Assembly: GCF_946479275.1 (NCBI RefSeq)
Contig: NZ_CAMLFE010000003.1
Span: 62,001 to 126,000 of the forward strand
Source: an uncultured Bartonella sp.
GTDB taxonomy: Bacteria > Pseudomonadota > Alphaproteobacteria > Rhizobiales > Rhizobiaceae
DNA: 64,000 nt
Reading direction: 5' to 3'
Shown here: piece by piece, positions 47,666 to 58,071 of the stretch
Position numbering within the stretch: position 1 is the first letter of the stretch
How the letters are laid out: each line of letters opens with the position of its first letter
Translations under genes and position numbers: made by a program
The notes under the pieces: model-generated
The model's database searches: none
What the model was told of the DNA's origin: nothing
The model's input: only the letters and a program-made list of their open reading frames with translations

Positions 47666-49546
47666 TCAATGATGGGAGACAATGCCCAATTCATCTTCCT
47701 CACGAATTTTGCGCAATTGCTCTTCCGCCTTGGAAGCTTCAAGCTGTTTGTGCCACATTGAAGCATAAAGGCCACCTTTGGCGAGCAATTCATCATGTTT
47801 GCCGCGTTCGATAATCCGCCCGCCTTTTAACACCAGAATTTCGTCCGCACCGATGATTGTGGAAAGCCTGTGAGCGACAACCAAAGTCGTGCGTCCGCGG
47901 CTCACAACATCAAGTGCATACTGGATTTCCAGTTCCGTTGCCGTATCAAGCGCGGATGTTGCCTCATCAAGTATCAGGATCGGTGGAGCTTTGAGAATCG
48001 TACGGGCAATAGCAACACGTTGTTTTTCGCCCCCGGAAAGTTTTAATCCGCGTTCGCCGACCATGGATTGGTAACCATCGGGCAGTTGCGCGATAAAATC
48101 CCCTATTTGCGCCATTTCAGCCGCTTTTTTTACTTCTTCATCCGAGGCATCCGGACGACCATAGCGGATATTATAGGCGATTGTATCATTAAAAAGAACT
48201 GTATCCTGTGGCACCATGCCGATTGCATTTCGCAAACTTTTTTGTGTAACCGAACGGATATCCTGCCCGTCTATCGTAATCGAGCCTTTTTGAACGTCAT
48301 AAAAGCGGAATAGCAATCGAGAGATTGTCGATTTGCCTGCTCCCGAAGGGCCAACTATGGCAACTGTTTTTCCGGCCGGCACTGAAAAATCTATATCTTT
48401 TAGGATTTGCCGGTTTGTATCGTAAGAAAATTCGACATGATTGAAGCGAATTTCGCCTTCTTTGACGATGAGCGGTTTTGCATCGGGTGCATCAGTCACT
48501 TCCTGTTTGACATCCAGAAGATCAAACATCGCTTCAATATCTGTCAAACCTTGACGAACCTCGCGATAAATCGAACCAATAAAATTGAGCGGTATCGAAA
48601 GCTGCATGAGAAGTGCATTGATAAAGACAAAATCTCCAAGCGTTTGCGTGCCATGCATAACTTCATATGCCGACATCAACATCATCACCGCCATGCCGGC
48701 GCCGAATATGACCGCCTGCCCGAAATTGAGCCAACCCAATGAAATCCATGTTTTTATAGCCGCCTTCTCATAGCCCGCCATGGAGCTATCAAAGCGTTTT
48801 GCCTCAAGGTCTTCATTGCCGAAATATTTCACCGTCTCGTAATTCAAAAGCGAGTCGATTGCCCTTGTGTTCGCCTCCGTATCGGACTCGTTCATCTCAC
48901 GGCGAATGGAAATGCGCCAATTGCTTGCTTTGATGGTAAACCATGTATAGAGGCCGACTGTAATTGCGACAACGCTCATATAATGCCAGCCGTAACTGAT
49001 GTAAACCACCAGCGCGGTGAGAGCAAATTCAAGCACCGTCGGCGCTGTATTCAATATTGAAAAGCGGACAATTGCTTCTATGCCTTTTGTGCCGCGTTCT
49101 ATAACACGGGATAAACCACCGGTTCGTCTTTCAAGATGGAAACGTAAAGACAGTTCATGCATGTGAACGAAAGTCTGGTAGGCCAATCTTCTGACAGCAT
49201 GTTGACCGACCGTCGCAAACAAGGCATCACGTAATTGGTTTAAACCAGCCTGTAAAATTCGTGCCACATTATAGGCAAGAACCATCATAAACGGTGCAGC
49301 GAAGATCGCCGGCAACCAGGAAGGTGGCGTATAATCGACAGCTAAAGCATTTGTGGCATATTTGAAAAAATAGGGAACCGAAATCAAAACCAGTTTTGAT
49401 AAGACGAGATAAAGAACTGCCCATAAAACGCGCAGCTTCAAATCCGGCCTATCTGATGGCCACATATAAGGCCAAAGATTAAGGATAGTACGAAATGTAT
49501 TTCCGGAATCGGCCGAAACGGTTTTTGCTCTATTTGGTTCTGTCAT
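47666..49546 (-). CDS. Atm1-type ABC exporter (fused permease-ATPase)
   Basis: A 626-residue half-transporter that would work as a homodimer. Six membrane helices (about 30-330) are followed by the ATPase with Walker [11 protein letters not shown], signature LKLSGGEKQR and Walker B ILILDEATSALD. The NFGQAVIFGAGM and QLSIPLNFIGSIYRE stretches are those of the ABCB7/Atm1/HMT1 group, which exports glutathione-linked sulfur species or metals. The C-terminus is charged. It lies eight bases downstream of the LysM gene on the same strand, so they may share a transcript. Confidence 0.9.
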   Translation of the reverse strand: MTEPNRAKTVSADSGNTFRTILNLWPYMWPSDRPDLKLRVLWAVLYLVLSKLVLISVPYFFKYATNALAVDYTPPSWLPAIFAAPFMMVLAYNVARILQAGLNQLRDALFATVGQHAVRRLAYQTFVHMHELSLRFHLERRTGGLSRVIERGTKGIEAIVRFSILNTAPTVLEFALTALVVYISYGWHYMSVVAITVGLYTWFTIKASNWRISIRREMNESDTEANTRAIDSLLNYETVKYFGNEDLEAKRFDSSMAGYEKAAIKTWISLGWLNFGQAVIFGAGMAVMMLMSAYEVMHGTQTLGDFVFINALLMQLSIPLNFIGSIYREVRQGLTDIEAMFDLLDVKQEVTDAPDAKPLIVKEGEIRFNHVEFSYDTNRQILKDIDFSVPAGKTVAIVGPSGAGKSTISRLLFRFYDVQKGSITIDGQDIRSVTQKSLRNAIGMVPQDTVLFNDTIAYNIRYGRPDASDEEVKKAAEMAQIGDFIAQLPDGYQSMVGERGLKLSGGEKQRVAIARTILKAPPILILDEATSALDTATELEIQYALDVVSRGRTTLVVAHRLSTIIGADEILVLKGGRIIERGKHDELLAKGGLYASMWHKQLEASKAEEQLRKIREEDELGIVSHH

Positions 49547-49554
49547 TTTTCTTT

Positions 49555-50550
49555 CTAATCAGTCTGGGCAGTTGTTGCTTTCGATTTTTGCAAGTTGTCT
49601 ATGTCGGGCAAAATCAATTCCTGACCGATTGTGACATGGTCACGATTTTTTAAGGTATCAGAATTAGCCGAGTATATTGCTTCTCTATAGCGGCTCGAAC
49701 CGTAAACTTTTTCAGCAATAGACGATAAACTGTCCCCCTTTTCAACAATAACGGTTTTTACCGGTTTGCCATCGCGATAAAGTTGATTGACCGGACGATA
49801 GCGTTCGTCGATACGAAAAGGTATGGCTAACGAACCGACATTTTCACCACCATCATTAAATAGATCAACGCGAAAGACATGGTCACCGGAAAAGAGCGAC
49901 ACAAAGCGGGAAAGCGAAAAGCTTCCTTTATCATTTATCTTGTCACTGCCAAGGCGCATATTTCCAAGCGTTGCGATAACCTGCATATCTTTGTCGGCCT
50001 GTCCGCTAATTGTCAAAATACTGTTTTTATAAGTAATTCTGGTTACATCAAAAATTTTATCGGTTTTTTTCCCTATCTTGATAATGGCCGGCGCCTCGGA
50101 AATAAAACGCGAAGGGCCAGCAGGGTCATTCATAAAAGCAGTCATCCCGTGTTCGCCTTTATGGGATATAATGACTGTTACCGTTTCTAGTGACGTGAAT
50201 GATTTTCCTGACTGATCGGTTGCCCGCAAGACAAAATGATATTGTCCTTTCCCGAGGATTTTCTCCAATGTCAGGGTGAAGCTGCCTTTTTCATCTGCTC
50301 TTGTTTCGCCGAGTTTTCGTGCTCCGTCGATAAGTTCGACTTTTGCATTTGCGGGAGACTTGCCGACGATGACGGCATAGTTTTCGTCATTCAACATGAA
50401 ACTCTCGAAACTCGGACTTTCAAGTTGGTCGGGTTGAACGTTATTTTTCAATTCATCAGCATGGAGTGTGCCGACAAACAAAATAAACGCCCCTATAAAT
50501 ACGGGCGCTAAAGTTACGGCAAATTTTTTCATCAACAAAAAGAATGCCAT
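49555..50550 (-). CDS. Exported LysM protein with Ig-like repeats
   Basis: A 331-residue protein. A signal peptide (about 1-32, ending THADE) is followed by two Ig-like modules (about 45-130 and 150-240; motifs VIVGKSPANAKVELIDG and ILTISGQADKDMQVIATLG). A LysM domain ends the chain (VEKGDSLSSIAEKVYGSSRY, about 275-320), which binds peptidoglycan. ATG 50550 has AACAGGA seven bases upstream. The layout suggests a periplasmic peptidoglycan-bound protein; a precise role is unknown. Confidence 0.8.
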   Translation of the reverse strand: MAFFLLMKKFAVTLAPVFIGAFILFVGTLHADELKNNVQPDQLESPSFESFMLNDENYAVIVGKSPANAKVELIDGARKLGETRADEKGSFTLTLEKILGKGQYHFVLRATDQSGKSFTSLETVTVIISHKGEHGMTAFMNDPAGPSRFISEAPAIIKIGKKTDKIFDVTRITYKNSILTISGQADKDMQVIATLGNMRLGSDKINDKGSFSLSRFVSLFSGDHVFRVDLFNDGGENVGSLAIPFRIDERYRPVNQLYRDGKPVKTVIVEKGDSLSSIAEKVYGSSRYREAIYSANSDTLKNRDHVTIGQELILPDIDNLQKSKATTAQTD

Positions 50551-50701
50551 GAACAATCCTGTTTTAAAGCACAATAAAAATCTTTTTATGTCCTATTCCA
50601 TTTGTTGTCCGAACGGAATACCAAACCCGTTTAATTGATCCTTTTCCTCAATCTTCCATTTTTCCTTGACGGGAATTTCATTAAACGGCAAAACATCACT
50701 C

Positions 50702-51259
50702 ATGACAAAAATTAATTCTATCTGTGTTTATTGTGGTTCTTCTACGGGGAACAATCCTGATTATGTCCAATCCGCCAACAGGCTTGGACAATTGCTGGCT
50801 CAAGCCGGCATTACACTTGTTTATGGTGGCGGAACGAGCGGCATTATGGGCACAATCGCCCGTGCGGTAAAAAGCAATGGTGGAAAGGTCGTCGGCATTA
50901 TCCCGGATTTCCTTATCAAAAAGGAAGCCAAAGATAAAAATGATGATCTCTTTGATGAGTTCATCGTCACAGAAACAATGCATCAGCGCAAACAACTGAT
51001 GTTCGATCGCTCCGATGCTTTTCTTGCCCTGCCAGGTGGCATTGGAACGCTGGAAGAAATCGTAGAGATCATGACGTGGGCGCAACTCGGACGGCATACA
51101 AAGCCGATAGCCTTTGCAAACATTGATGGTTTTTATAACCCGATGATTGCTCTTCTCGACCATATGGCAAGACAAGGCTTCATCCATTCCGACCACAAGC
51201 TGAAGCCGTTTGTGATTGACAATATAGAAAAAATTGTCACCGCTCTTTCGAAAAATTAA
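50702..51259 (+). CDS. LOG-family (TIGR00730) nucleotide 5'-monophosphate phosphoribohydrolase
   Basis: A 185-residue Rossmann-fold protein. LPGGIGTLEEIVEIMTWAQL is the LOG signature (PGGxGTxxE), and YGGGTSGIMG is the second conserved loop. Such enzymes cut the base from AMP or cytokinin nucleotides. The true cellular substrate is unknown. The frame is open from TTG 50666, but the ATG at 50702 (MTKINSICVYCGSS) matches family starts. Confidence 0.9.
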   Translation: MTKINSICVYCGSSTGNNPDYVQSANRLGQLLAQAGITLVYGGGTSGIMGTIARAVKSNGGKVVGIIPDFLIKKEAKDKNDDLFDEFIVTETMHQRKQLMFDRSDAFLALPGGIGTLEEIVEIMTWAQLGRHTKPIAFANIDGFYNPMIALLDHMARQGFIHSDHKLKPFVIDNIEKIVTALSKN

Positions 51260-51366
51260 AGTTCGATTTGAATGTAAGTCTTTAGAGGATTTCGATTTCT
51301 ACAGATCGATTCAAGAAATTATCGGCTTGGGATTTTCTGAAATTTATTAGCGCTTTGATGTACTTC

Positions 51367-52329
51367 TTATTTTTCCGGAACTTTCTTGAGTTCGATAATC
51401 GTTTCTTTTGTTTGTCTTTGTTTTTTCATTGAAAGGCTCGCCGCGGTATAAATGACGAGGCTCAACCAGATCAATGAAAACGCAAAAAGTTGCACTGGCG
51501 AAAAGGGCTCGTGAAAAACAAAAATTGCGATCAAAAACAGAAATGTCGGTGTCAGATATTGCATGAGCCCCAATGTCGTCAAATTCAGCATCTTGGCACC
51601 AACCGCAAACAGAATAAACGGAATTGCAGTAAAGGGACCGGCCAAAACGAGCAATCCCGCATCTTCCCATGTACTATGGAAGAAATAATCCTCGCCCGTT
51701 GCTATAAAATATCCACATCCGATAAGCGCCGGTATGGTCATAATCAATGTTTCAAGTGCAAACCCTTCGGTGGGTCCAATGGGCAAGGACTTCCTGAAAA
51801 AAGCATAAAATCCGAAAGTTACCGGTAATAATATTGCGACCCACGGTAGGCCACCGGCGTTGATTGTCAAAATAAAAACAGCGACAAAGGCGAGTGCAAT
51901 TGAAAGCCACTGCCAGCGATTTAAGCGTTCATGCAGAAAAACAAGCGCCAGCATGACATTGACCAAAGGGTTTATATAATAACCGAGCGCTGCATCAACA
52001 GCGTGGTTATTGGCGATCGCCCAAATGTAAATGCTCCAATTGGCGGTAATCAGCGCCGATGTGAGGAACGCCATAGCCACCATTTTCGGCTGCGTTAATG
52101 CGTCACGAAGAGCATGCATATGACCGATCACAATAATGATGCCAAGTGCGATAGGAAGCGACCACAAAACGCGATAAACAACCACTTCCATGACCGGAAT
52201 ATGAGCAACTGCCTTCATATAAAGCGGAAAGATACCCCAAATAACATAGGCACCAAGTGCCGCGAAAAAGCCTGAAATATTGGCTGGAAATACCTTGCTT
52301 TCTTTTAAAACAGGCTTTTTTATAAGCAT
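51367..52329 (-). CDS. rarD: EamA-family transporter RarD
   Basis: A 320-residue, ten-helix membrane protein. GAYVIWGIFPLYMKAVAHIP near the N-terminus, then NWSIYIWAIANNHAVDAALG and YYINPLVNVMLALVFLHERL, identify the RarD subgroup of EamA proteins. The name comes from chloramphenicol sensitivity studies; the natural substrate is not known. The C-terminus is Lys/Glu-rich. Confidence 0.9.
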   Translation of the reverse strand: MLIKKPVLKESKVFPANISGFFAALGAYVIWGIFPLYMKAVAHIPVMEVVVYRVLWSLPIALGIIIVIGHMHALRDALTQPKMVAMAFLTSALITANWSIYIWAIANNHAVDAALGYYINPLVNVMLALVFLHERLNRWQWLSIALAFVAVFILTINAGGLPWVAILLPVTFGFYAFFRKSLPIGPTEGFALETLIMTIPALIGCGYFIATGEDYFFHSTWEDAGLLVLAGPFTAIPFILFAVGAKMLNLTTLGLMQYLTPTFLFLIAIFVFHEPFSPVQLFAFSLIWLSLVIYTAASLSMKKQRQTKETIIELKKVPEK

Positions 52330-52367
52330 TTGTCAAACGTTCCCGCTCTTTTCGATTCTCATGAAAA

Positions 52368-53036
52368 TCAGGAAGTTGTCCCTTTGACAATAAAAAGTCC
52401 AGTACGCGTTCTGCCATTCCGGCTTTTTTCCTCGTACCATTCGGCAGCGTAGATATCATCAATGGAAACTTTTTTCTTCTTTAACTGCTCTTCAAGCCAG
52501 GCTTCGTCCTTACCAATTTCGTCAAGACTGCCATCAACAATGCTGCCATTCTTGACGACAAGCGTTGCATTTTTTCCCTCTTCCTTGCGGATAACCGAGA
52601 GACTTCCATTCGATTCAAGACGCGCAAAAGCAACTTCATGAAGTGCACAGCCCTTGATTCTGAGCATGGTTGCAAAGTCGTTGACATCGATATTGAGCCG
52701 CTTGATTTCATCCATCTGGAATTTTCCGTCAAGCACCAATGCAACATCGCCACCTGCCACAAGATTATGAAAAAATACCGAATGCCGACGGAGATAATTC
52801 AAACCGATGACCAATAGCTGCCAGATAATCAAAACAATCAATAACTGGATAACAGTGATCTTCGGGTTATAGATGACACCACCTATAATACCGCCCATTA
52901 CAAAATTGCTGATCAAATCGGTCGGTGTCATTTGACTAAGACTTCCACGACCGCTTGTTCTCAGCACCAGCAAAAAGACTGCAAGCCCTATAAAAAGTTT
53001 GAGCGCCACATAGCCATAACCCAAAAGGTAATCCAT
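52368..53036 (-). CDS. DUF421 (YetF-like) membrane protein
   Basis: A 222-residue protein with three N-terminal helices (about 5-80) and a soluble cytoplasmic C-terminal half, the layout of DUF421/YetF proteins. RTSGRGSLSQMTPTDLISNF is the signature stretch. Function is poorly defined in the family. It lies between cysS and rarD on the same strand, 38 bases before the latter. Confidence 0.85.
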   Translation of the reverse strand: MDYLLGYGYVALKLFIGLAVFLLVLRTSGRGSLSQMTPTDLISNFVMGGIIGGVIYNPKITVIQLLIVLIIWQLLVIGLNYLRRHSVFFHNLVAGGDVALVLDGKFQMDEIKRLNIDVNDFATMLRIKGCALHEVAFARLESNGSLSVIRKEEGKNATLVVKNGSIVDGSLDEIGKDEAWLEEQLKKKKVSIDDIYAAEWYEEKSRNGRTRTGLFIVKGTTS

Positions 53037-53081
53037 TCGTCACACCTTCTTCATCATTGCCAGTGGCGAATTCTGGCGGGA

Positions 53082-54587
53082 TTAATGTTTGATTTCCCAA
53101 TGTGTCACGCGTTCGCCAGTTTGCGGATTTTTTTCGTCCCTCAGCAATATGTTTTTCTGTCCAAGCTCGTCTCTGATACGATCGGCCTCAGCCCAGTTTT
53201 TGTCTTTGATAAATGACAAGCGTTTGGCAATTTGGCTCTCGACATACTCGCTATCTATCCCGCTTTTTCTATTAAACAGCGAACAGTTTTCATTATCCAA
53301 CCATTCTTGATGCAACAACCCCATGAGCTCCATGCCGGATTTGAGTGCTTTAGCATCCTGCGATTTATAATATTGGCGCAGATAGGTGATGGCACTCCAG
53401 CAATTGAGATCCTCTCCCAGAGCCTCGACGACTTCGTCACTTGGCTGTGTTCTATCTGACGAACGAACCTTTTGCTGACGTAACAATTCATACCAGCGAT
53501 AGAGTTCGCTACTTGATTCCGCAAGGCGCTGGGCTGTCCAGTTTAACGGTTCACGATAATGCGTTTGCAACATGGAAAGACGCGCACTTAACCCCACCCA
53601 TTGATGACGCTCCGTTTCATCAATATCGGAAGATATTTCTGCAAGTTTGGTCTCCAACACATCATGAATGGTAATAAAATTGCCAAGACTTTTGGACATT
53701 TTCTGCCCTTCGACCTGTAGAAAACCATTATGCATCCACAAATTTGCCATACGCTCTGTTCCAAAGGCCGAACAGCTTTGAGCAATCTCGTTTTCATGAT
53801 GGGGAAAAACCAGATCAATTCCGCCACCATGAATGTCGAAAATATTATTCTGCGGATTATCGCATTGAAGACCACCCCCAAAGGGCACCAACAATTTTGC
53901 CATAGACATTGCGGAACACTCAATGTGCCACCCCGGACGCCCTTTTGTTTTTATTCCCGCAGGAGAAGGCCAGCCCGGTTCCCCCTCTTTCGAGGGCTTC
54001 CACAAAACGAAATCCATTTCGTCACGCTTATAGGCAGCAACATCAACACGGGCACCTGCCAACATTTCGTCAAGCGACCTGTGTGCCAAGGCGCCATAAC
54101 GGGGATGATTTCCCATGCTGGAAACAGAAAACAGCACATGATCTTCGGCAACATAAGCATGACCACGTTCAATCAACCGTTCAATCATTGCGCGCATATT
54201 ATCAAGATTATCTGTTGCACGTGGCTGCGTTGTAGGCGATAAGCAACCGAGAGCTGCAACATCTTCCTGAAACTGCTTATTGGTTTTATCTGTCAGAATG
54301 CGGATGGCATCGTTTAACGGAATATCCGGATAATCGCGGACAGCGCGTGCGTTGATTTTGTCATCGACATCAGTAATGTTACGGGCATAGATGACATGAT
54401 CTTTTCCATAGACGTGACGCAGCAAGCGAAACAACACGTCAAAAACCACGACCGGACGCGCATTGCCGATATGGGCATAATCATAAACAGTCGGGCCGCA
54501 AACATATAAGCGCACCTTTTTGGCGTCAATCGGATGGAAATCCTCTTTTGTTCTGGTCAACGTATTATAAAAATGCAAATTGGTCAT
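53082..54587 (-). CDS. cysS: Cysteinyl-tRNA synthetase
   Basis: A 501-residue class I synthetase. The HIGH motif reads HIGN ([13 protein letters not shown]), and the catalytic loop is KMSKS ([11 protein letters not shown]). Zinc ligands fit Cys29, the cysteine in WHIECSAM and the histidine in [12 protein letters not shown]. An anticodon-binding part follows. ATG 54587 is preferred over the TTG at 54590. Confidence 0.97.
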   Translation of the reverse strand: MTNLHFYNTLTRTKEDFHPIDAKKVRLYVCGPTVYDYAHIGNARPVVVFDVLFRLLRHVYGKDHVIYARNITDVDDKINARAVRDYPDIPLNDAIRILTDKTNKQFQEDVAALGCLSPTTQPRATDNLDNMRAMIERLIERGHAYVAEDHVLFSVSSMGNHPRYGALAHRSLDEMLAGARVDVAAYKRDEMDFVLWKPSKEGEPGWPSPAGIKTKGRPGWHIECSAMSMAKLLVPFGGGLQCDNPQNNIFDIHGGGIDLVFPHHENEIAQSCSAFGTERMANLWMHNGFLQVEGQKMSKSLGNFITIHDVLETKLAEISSDIDETERHQWVGLSARLSMLQTHYREPLNWTAQRLAESSSELYRWYELLRQQKVRSSDRTQPSDEVVEALGEDLNCWSAITYLRQYYKSQDAKALKSGMELMGLLHQEWLDNENCSLFNRKSGIDSEYVESQIAKRLSFIKDKNWAEADRIRDELGQKNILLRDEKNPQTGERVTHWEIKH

Positions 54588-54689
54588 CAATAATCTTTCA
54601 TCTGTCAGGAAACGCCTGAACCTTGGAAATTCATTTAAAAACGGTCAAGGCATTTACCCTTATTATGCTTAAATATCCCGCTTGGGCAT

Positions 54690-55496
54690 TTAGAAAAGGT
54701 CAAACTGGTCTTTATTCTTTAAAGTTTTCCCCTGTTTTTCAACCTGCTGTTTTCGAACTTTATCAGTTTGCGTACCACGTTTGATCTTTTGGTCTTTGCT
54801 AACGACCAACCGGTCTTTCACGTCTTTGCCAAAATAAGCAACATTATTGATCTTATCGGATATAGGGTAAACATAAAGCTGGTCAGCTGGCGTGTTTTTT
54901 AAAATATCCATCACATCGGCGGGGCGATAATTGCGGCAATCAAGCCATCTATCAACATCTTCCCGACGGACAATAACAGGCATACGGTGGTGGATTTCTG
55001 CAAGAGGCGATTTCGCTTCTGTTGTCAAAATAGCAGCGGTATCAATCTGCGAGCCTTCACTACCACTCCAAGTTTCCATGAGGCCGGCAAAACCAATGAC
55101 AGAGTGATCATCAAGTGAAGCGTGGTAAGGTTGTGACCTACCGCGAGACTGTTTTTTCCATTCATAGAAACCTGTCGCCGGAATAATGACACGGTGATGG
55201 CGAAGCGCATTTGTAAACGACTTTTTCACCGCCACTGTTTCGGAACGTATGTTGAATGTTAACGGCCATTGATCAGGATTTTTCGTCCAGCCTGGAATAA
55301 ATCCCCAGCGTACCAGTAAGGCATCATGCTTGGGCCTATTCGACAAAGCATCGCGATAAGCTTCAGGCGCCTTGATAACTAAAATAGGTTGCGTTGGCGC
55401 AATATTATAGCGCTTAGGGAAATCTTCCTCTATCCAAGCATCGAAAGCATTGGCAACCTCGTTTTTCGAGGCATCAAGCTCATACCGCCCACACAT
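54690..55496 (-). CDS. SOS response-associated peptidase (YedK/HMCES)
   Basis: A 268-residue SRAP-domain protein that cross-links to abasic sites in single-stranded DNA. Cys2 (MCGRYELD) is the cross-linking residue after removal of Met1; NIAPTQ, GFYEWKK and the IHHRMPVIV histidine complete the active site. ATG 55496 has AGAAGGG upstream and places Cys at position 2, which decides the start. A Lys-rich tail (about 235-268) is extra. Confidence 0.93.
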   Translation of the reverse strand: MCGRYELDASKNEVANAFDAWIEEDFPKRYNIAPTQPILVIKAPEAYRDALSNRPKHDALLVRWGFIPGWTKNPDQWPLTFNIRSETVAVKKSFTNALRHHRVIIPATGFYEWKKQSRGRSQPYHASLDDHSVIGFAGLMETWSGSEGSQIDTAAILTTEAKSPLAEIHHRMPVIVRREDVDRWLDCRNYRPADVMDILKNTPADQLYVYPISDKINNVAYFGKDVKDRLVVSKDQKIKRGTQTDKVRKQQVEKQGKTLKNKDQFDLF

Positions 55497-55867
55497 GGCC
55501 ACCCTTCTTGTTTCATCAACTTCAGTTAATGTTTGCAGTCAACGACCGGCTTTTCAACCTGGAAAATGGCTAATAATGTCACCGAAACATTATTACCGTC
55601 ACCAGAAATATGCTTCATGACAACAAAAGGCCAAGCTTTTTTGCCGGACAAGCTATAAATTTCGTTCTATCAATAGCCGGTCTTATTCCCGAAAACAAAA
55701 TATATCCAAACAGATTTGGTGGTTTTAAACCAATCAGGCGCTTCAAAGAACCGCCGGTCACGTTTTGGCATTGCTTACAGACCATGAAAAGCCCTATAGA
55801 AATATTCCAATCACGATCGCTTCTCGTCGCAATACCCCTGTCTCAACAAGAAAGAGAGTCTGGAAAC
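55497..55867. other. Gap between the HMCES and TIGR02301 genes
   Basis: A 371-base divergent gap that must carry both promoters. The plus frame of the next gene is open here for 86 codons (from 55610), but this part looks unlike a family extension and precedes a signal peptide, so I treat it as non-coding. Confidence 0.5.
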
Positions 55868-56239
55868 ATGCACAAGTATTTGAAAACTCTTGTCATTATG
55901 GCTTTTTTTTTGACTACGATACCAGCCAATGCCGAGCAGGTACCCCAATATGATACGAAAATGTTGCGGCTTGCCGAAATACTCGGGTCGCTCCATTACT
56001 TGCGCAATCTATGCGGTGAGAAAACGCCTTTATGGCGTGACAAAATGGAAGAGCTTATCAAAGCCGAAAATCCCGCACCAACGCGTCGTGCCCGCCTGTA
56101 TGCAGCTTTTAACGATGCCTATCGTGCTTTTTCAGACAATTATCACACATGCACAAAAGCCGCTGTTGATGCTGATCGTCGTTACATCAAGGAAGGAACA
56201 GCCCTTTCACATGAACTTTTGAACCGTTATGGCAATTAA
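55868..56239 (+). CDS. TIGR02301 family exported protein
   Basis: A 123-residue protein with a signal peptide (MHKYLKTLVIMAFFLTTIPA, cleavage near ANA). The mature part, ILGSLHYLRNLCGE and later AFNDAYRAFSDNYHTC, matches the TIGR02301 family of Hyphomicrobiales. Two cysteines could form a disulphide. The function is not known. It is followed by two more small genes on the same strand. Confidence 0.75.
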   Translation: MHKYLKTLVIMAFFLTTIPANAEQVPQYDTKMLRLAEILGSLHYLRNLCGEKTPLWRDKMEELIKAENPAPTRRARLYAAFNDAYRAFSDNYHTCTKAAVDADRRYIKEGTALSHELLNRYGN

Positions 56240-56322
56240 CCTTTTTTGACTATTAAGACTGACAGCGAACAAAATTATGATAATGTGGAGTTCTGAACAG
56301 CACAGATAAAACGAGTTCATTG

Positions 56323-56580
56323 ATGAGCCAATCGAATACTGATCTTTCGGCCATTATTGCTGAAGAACAAAAACATGTAGCCCATGAATTTCAATCGGAA
56401 GCATGGGTCGGCGGTATTTCCAATGGTATCGAACCTGAAATCCTCGCCGAAGCCGCTTTTGATACCGCGCTTAAATATTTGTTAAAGGCGCGTAACGAAA
56501 AACAGGTGCTCGACTTTTTATCCCATATGCGCGACAAAGTGGTAATGGGTGAACTTAGCGATCATAAAACGATTCAATAA
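56323..56580 (+). CDS. Small cytoplasmic protein of unknown function
   Basis: An 85-residue protein, acidic and predicted mainly helical, without signal or membrane segment (SAIIAEEQKHVAHEFQSEAW; AAFDTALKYLLKARNEKQVL). No family recognised. Its start lies 83 bases after the TIGR02301 stop and its stop 14 bases before the next gene, so an operon is likely. The sequence has normal codon use and composition, which supports it being real. Confidence 0.6.
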   Translation: MSQSNTDLSAIIAEEQKHVAHEFQSEAWVGGISNGIEPEILAEAAFDTALKYLLKARNEKQVLDFLSHMRDKVVMGELSDHKTIQ

Positions 56581-56594
56581 AGGATTTTATTTCA

Positions 56595-57263
56595 TTGGAA
56601 TCATTTGTTTTTTGCTTGCTCTTGGGGGCTTTGTCACTCTATTCGCCTGTTGCCAATTCTATCAACGTCGCATCAACCGATTTAACTGACGACGCTCTAA
56701 AAGTGCACACCGACGTACCGAAAGTCGATGACGCTGCTAACCCCATTCCGTTACCGGAAGCTAAGAAAAGCAAAAGCGCAAACAGCAATGATACGCCGCC
56801 AAAGGTTGAATACGACATTGAAAAGCTGCCAGCGCCAGTAAAACTGATGCGGCAAAAAATCATTGATGCGGCAAAAAGTGGTGACGTTAACAATCTGAAA
56901 CCATTGTTGGGCACAAGTAGTGACCCGACGCAACTTTCCGTTTCCGATAGTGTCAAGGACCCGATAGATTATATCAAAAAACTTTCCGGTGATGGTGATG
57001 GTCTTGAAACCATGGCTATCATGATTGATCTTCTCAATTCCGGTTATGTGCATCTTGACGAGGAAGATGACGAGGAAATTTACGTATGGCCCTATTTCGT
57101 TGCTCTTCCAATTGATAAGCTTACAAAGCCCCAACTCGTGGAGCTGTTCCAGATTATGACGGCCGGTGACCTTGAAGAAATGAAAGAAATCGGGACATAT
57201 TCCTTTTTCAGAATTGGTATTACACCTGACGGTAAATGGCGGTTTTTCGTTACCGGTGACTAG
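56595..57263 (+). CDS. Exported protein of unknown function, TTG start
   Basis: A 222-residue protein with a signal peptide (MESFVFCLLLGALSLYSPVA, cleavage near ANS), a polar low-complexity linker (about 28-75) and a folded C-terminal domain (about 80-222; VWPYFVALPIDKLTKPQLVE and SFFRIGITPDGKWRFFVTGD). No ATG is available at the beginning of the signal peptide; the TTG at 56595 has AAAGGA ten bases upstream. Domain family not recognised. Confidence 0.65.
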   Translation: MESFVFCLLLGALSLYSPVANSINVASTDLTDDALKVHTDVPKVDDAANPIPLPEAKKSKSANSNDTPPKVEYDIEKLPAPVKLMRQKIIDAAKSGDVNNLKPLLGTSSDPTQLSVSDSVKDPIDYIKKLSGDGDGLETMAIMIDLLNSGYVHLDEEDDEEIYVWPYFVALPIDKLTKPQLVELFQIMTAGDLEEMKEIGTYSFFRIGITPDGKWRFFVTGD

Positions 57264-57357
57264 TCGTTTTCGTCAATCACTTGCGCAATGATCATTTTAA
57301 AACGGCGTGCTTCAATTTCACAAAACTCACCATTCCATTCATTAGTAATTATCGCTT

Positions 57358-58062
57358 TTAAACTTTCCGATTGATTATCTTTAAAAGTCCGGGAAGATCG
57401 GCGAGTTTATCGGCTTTGAAATAGCGGCCATTGTCATCCGGTTCATCTGCCATTTCATGAACCCAGGTAATATCGTAAGGTATATGAACTGCATAAGCAC
57501 CTGCTTCGAGAGCTGGCAGAACGTCCGATTTCAATGAATTACCGACCATTGCAAATTCATTTGCATCTACCCGATTTCGTTTTAACAGTTCTTCATAAAC
57601 GGTTTTGTCTTTGTGATTGACAATTTCAATGGCATCAAAATAGCTTTTTAACCCCGATTTTTCCAACTTTCGACGTTGCTCGACGAGGTCACCTTTGCTT
57701 ATCAATAACAGACGGTAATTTTTATGGAGGGCGTCAAGCACTCCTACAACACCGTCGATCAAATTTACAGGTTTATCCATCATGGATTGGCCAAGCGAAA
57801 CTATTGCCCTCATCTTTGAAGACGGGATAACATCTTTATAAATGTTACTGGCTGTCTCGACCATTGAAAGCGTGAATGATTTGAAACCATAGCCGTAAAG
57901 GCTGAGGTTACGCGAAATCGTCGAAAAAAGTATGCTTTCAATTATTTTTTTATCGGCACAACGGCCAAGAAGCTGAACAAAACATTGTTCAGCTTCCCGA
58001 AATGTTTTCTCGTTATGCCAAAGCGTATCATCGGCATCAAAGCCGACAGTTTTGATGCCCAT
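57358..58062 (-). CDS. HAD-superfamily hydrolase
   Basis: A 234-residue phosphatase-type protein. The four HAD motifs are visible: FDADDTLWH (motif I with the nucleophile Asp), LLISKG (II), the lysine in NHKDKTVYEEL (III) and VGNSLKSDVLPALEAG (IV). The cap is helical and inserted after motif I. The substrate is unknown. It starts ten bases after the dihydroorotase-like gene on the same strand. Confidence 0.88.
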   Translation of the reverse strand: MGIKTVGFDADDTLWHNEKTFREAEQCFVQLLGRCADKKIIESILFSTISRNLSLYGYGFKSFTLSMVETASNIYKDVIPSSKMRAIVSLGQSMMDKPVNLIDGVVGVLDALHKNYRLLLISKGDLVEQRRKLEKSGLKSYFDAIEIVNHKDKTVYEELLKRNRVDANEFAMVGNSLKSDVLPALEAGAYAVHIPYDITWVHEMADEPDDNGRYFKADKLADLPGLLKIINRKV

Positions 58063-58071
58063 TCTGCATAA

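Noticed and set aside
55610-55867. An 86-codon in-frame extension of the TIGR02301 gene
   Set aside because: The extension would bury the signal peptide inside the chain, and its composition is unlike the mature protein.
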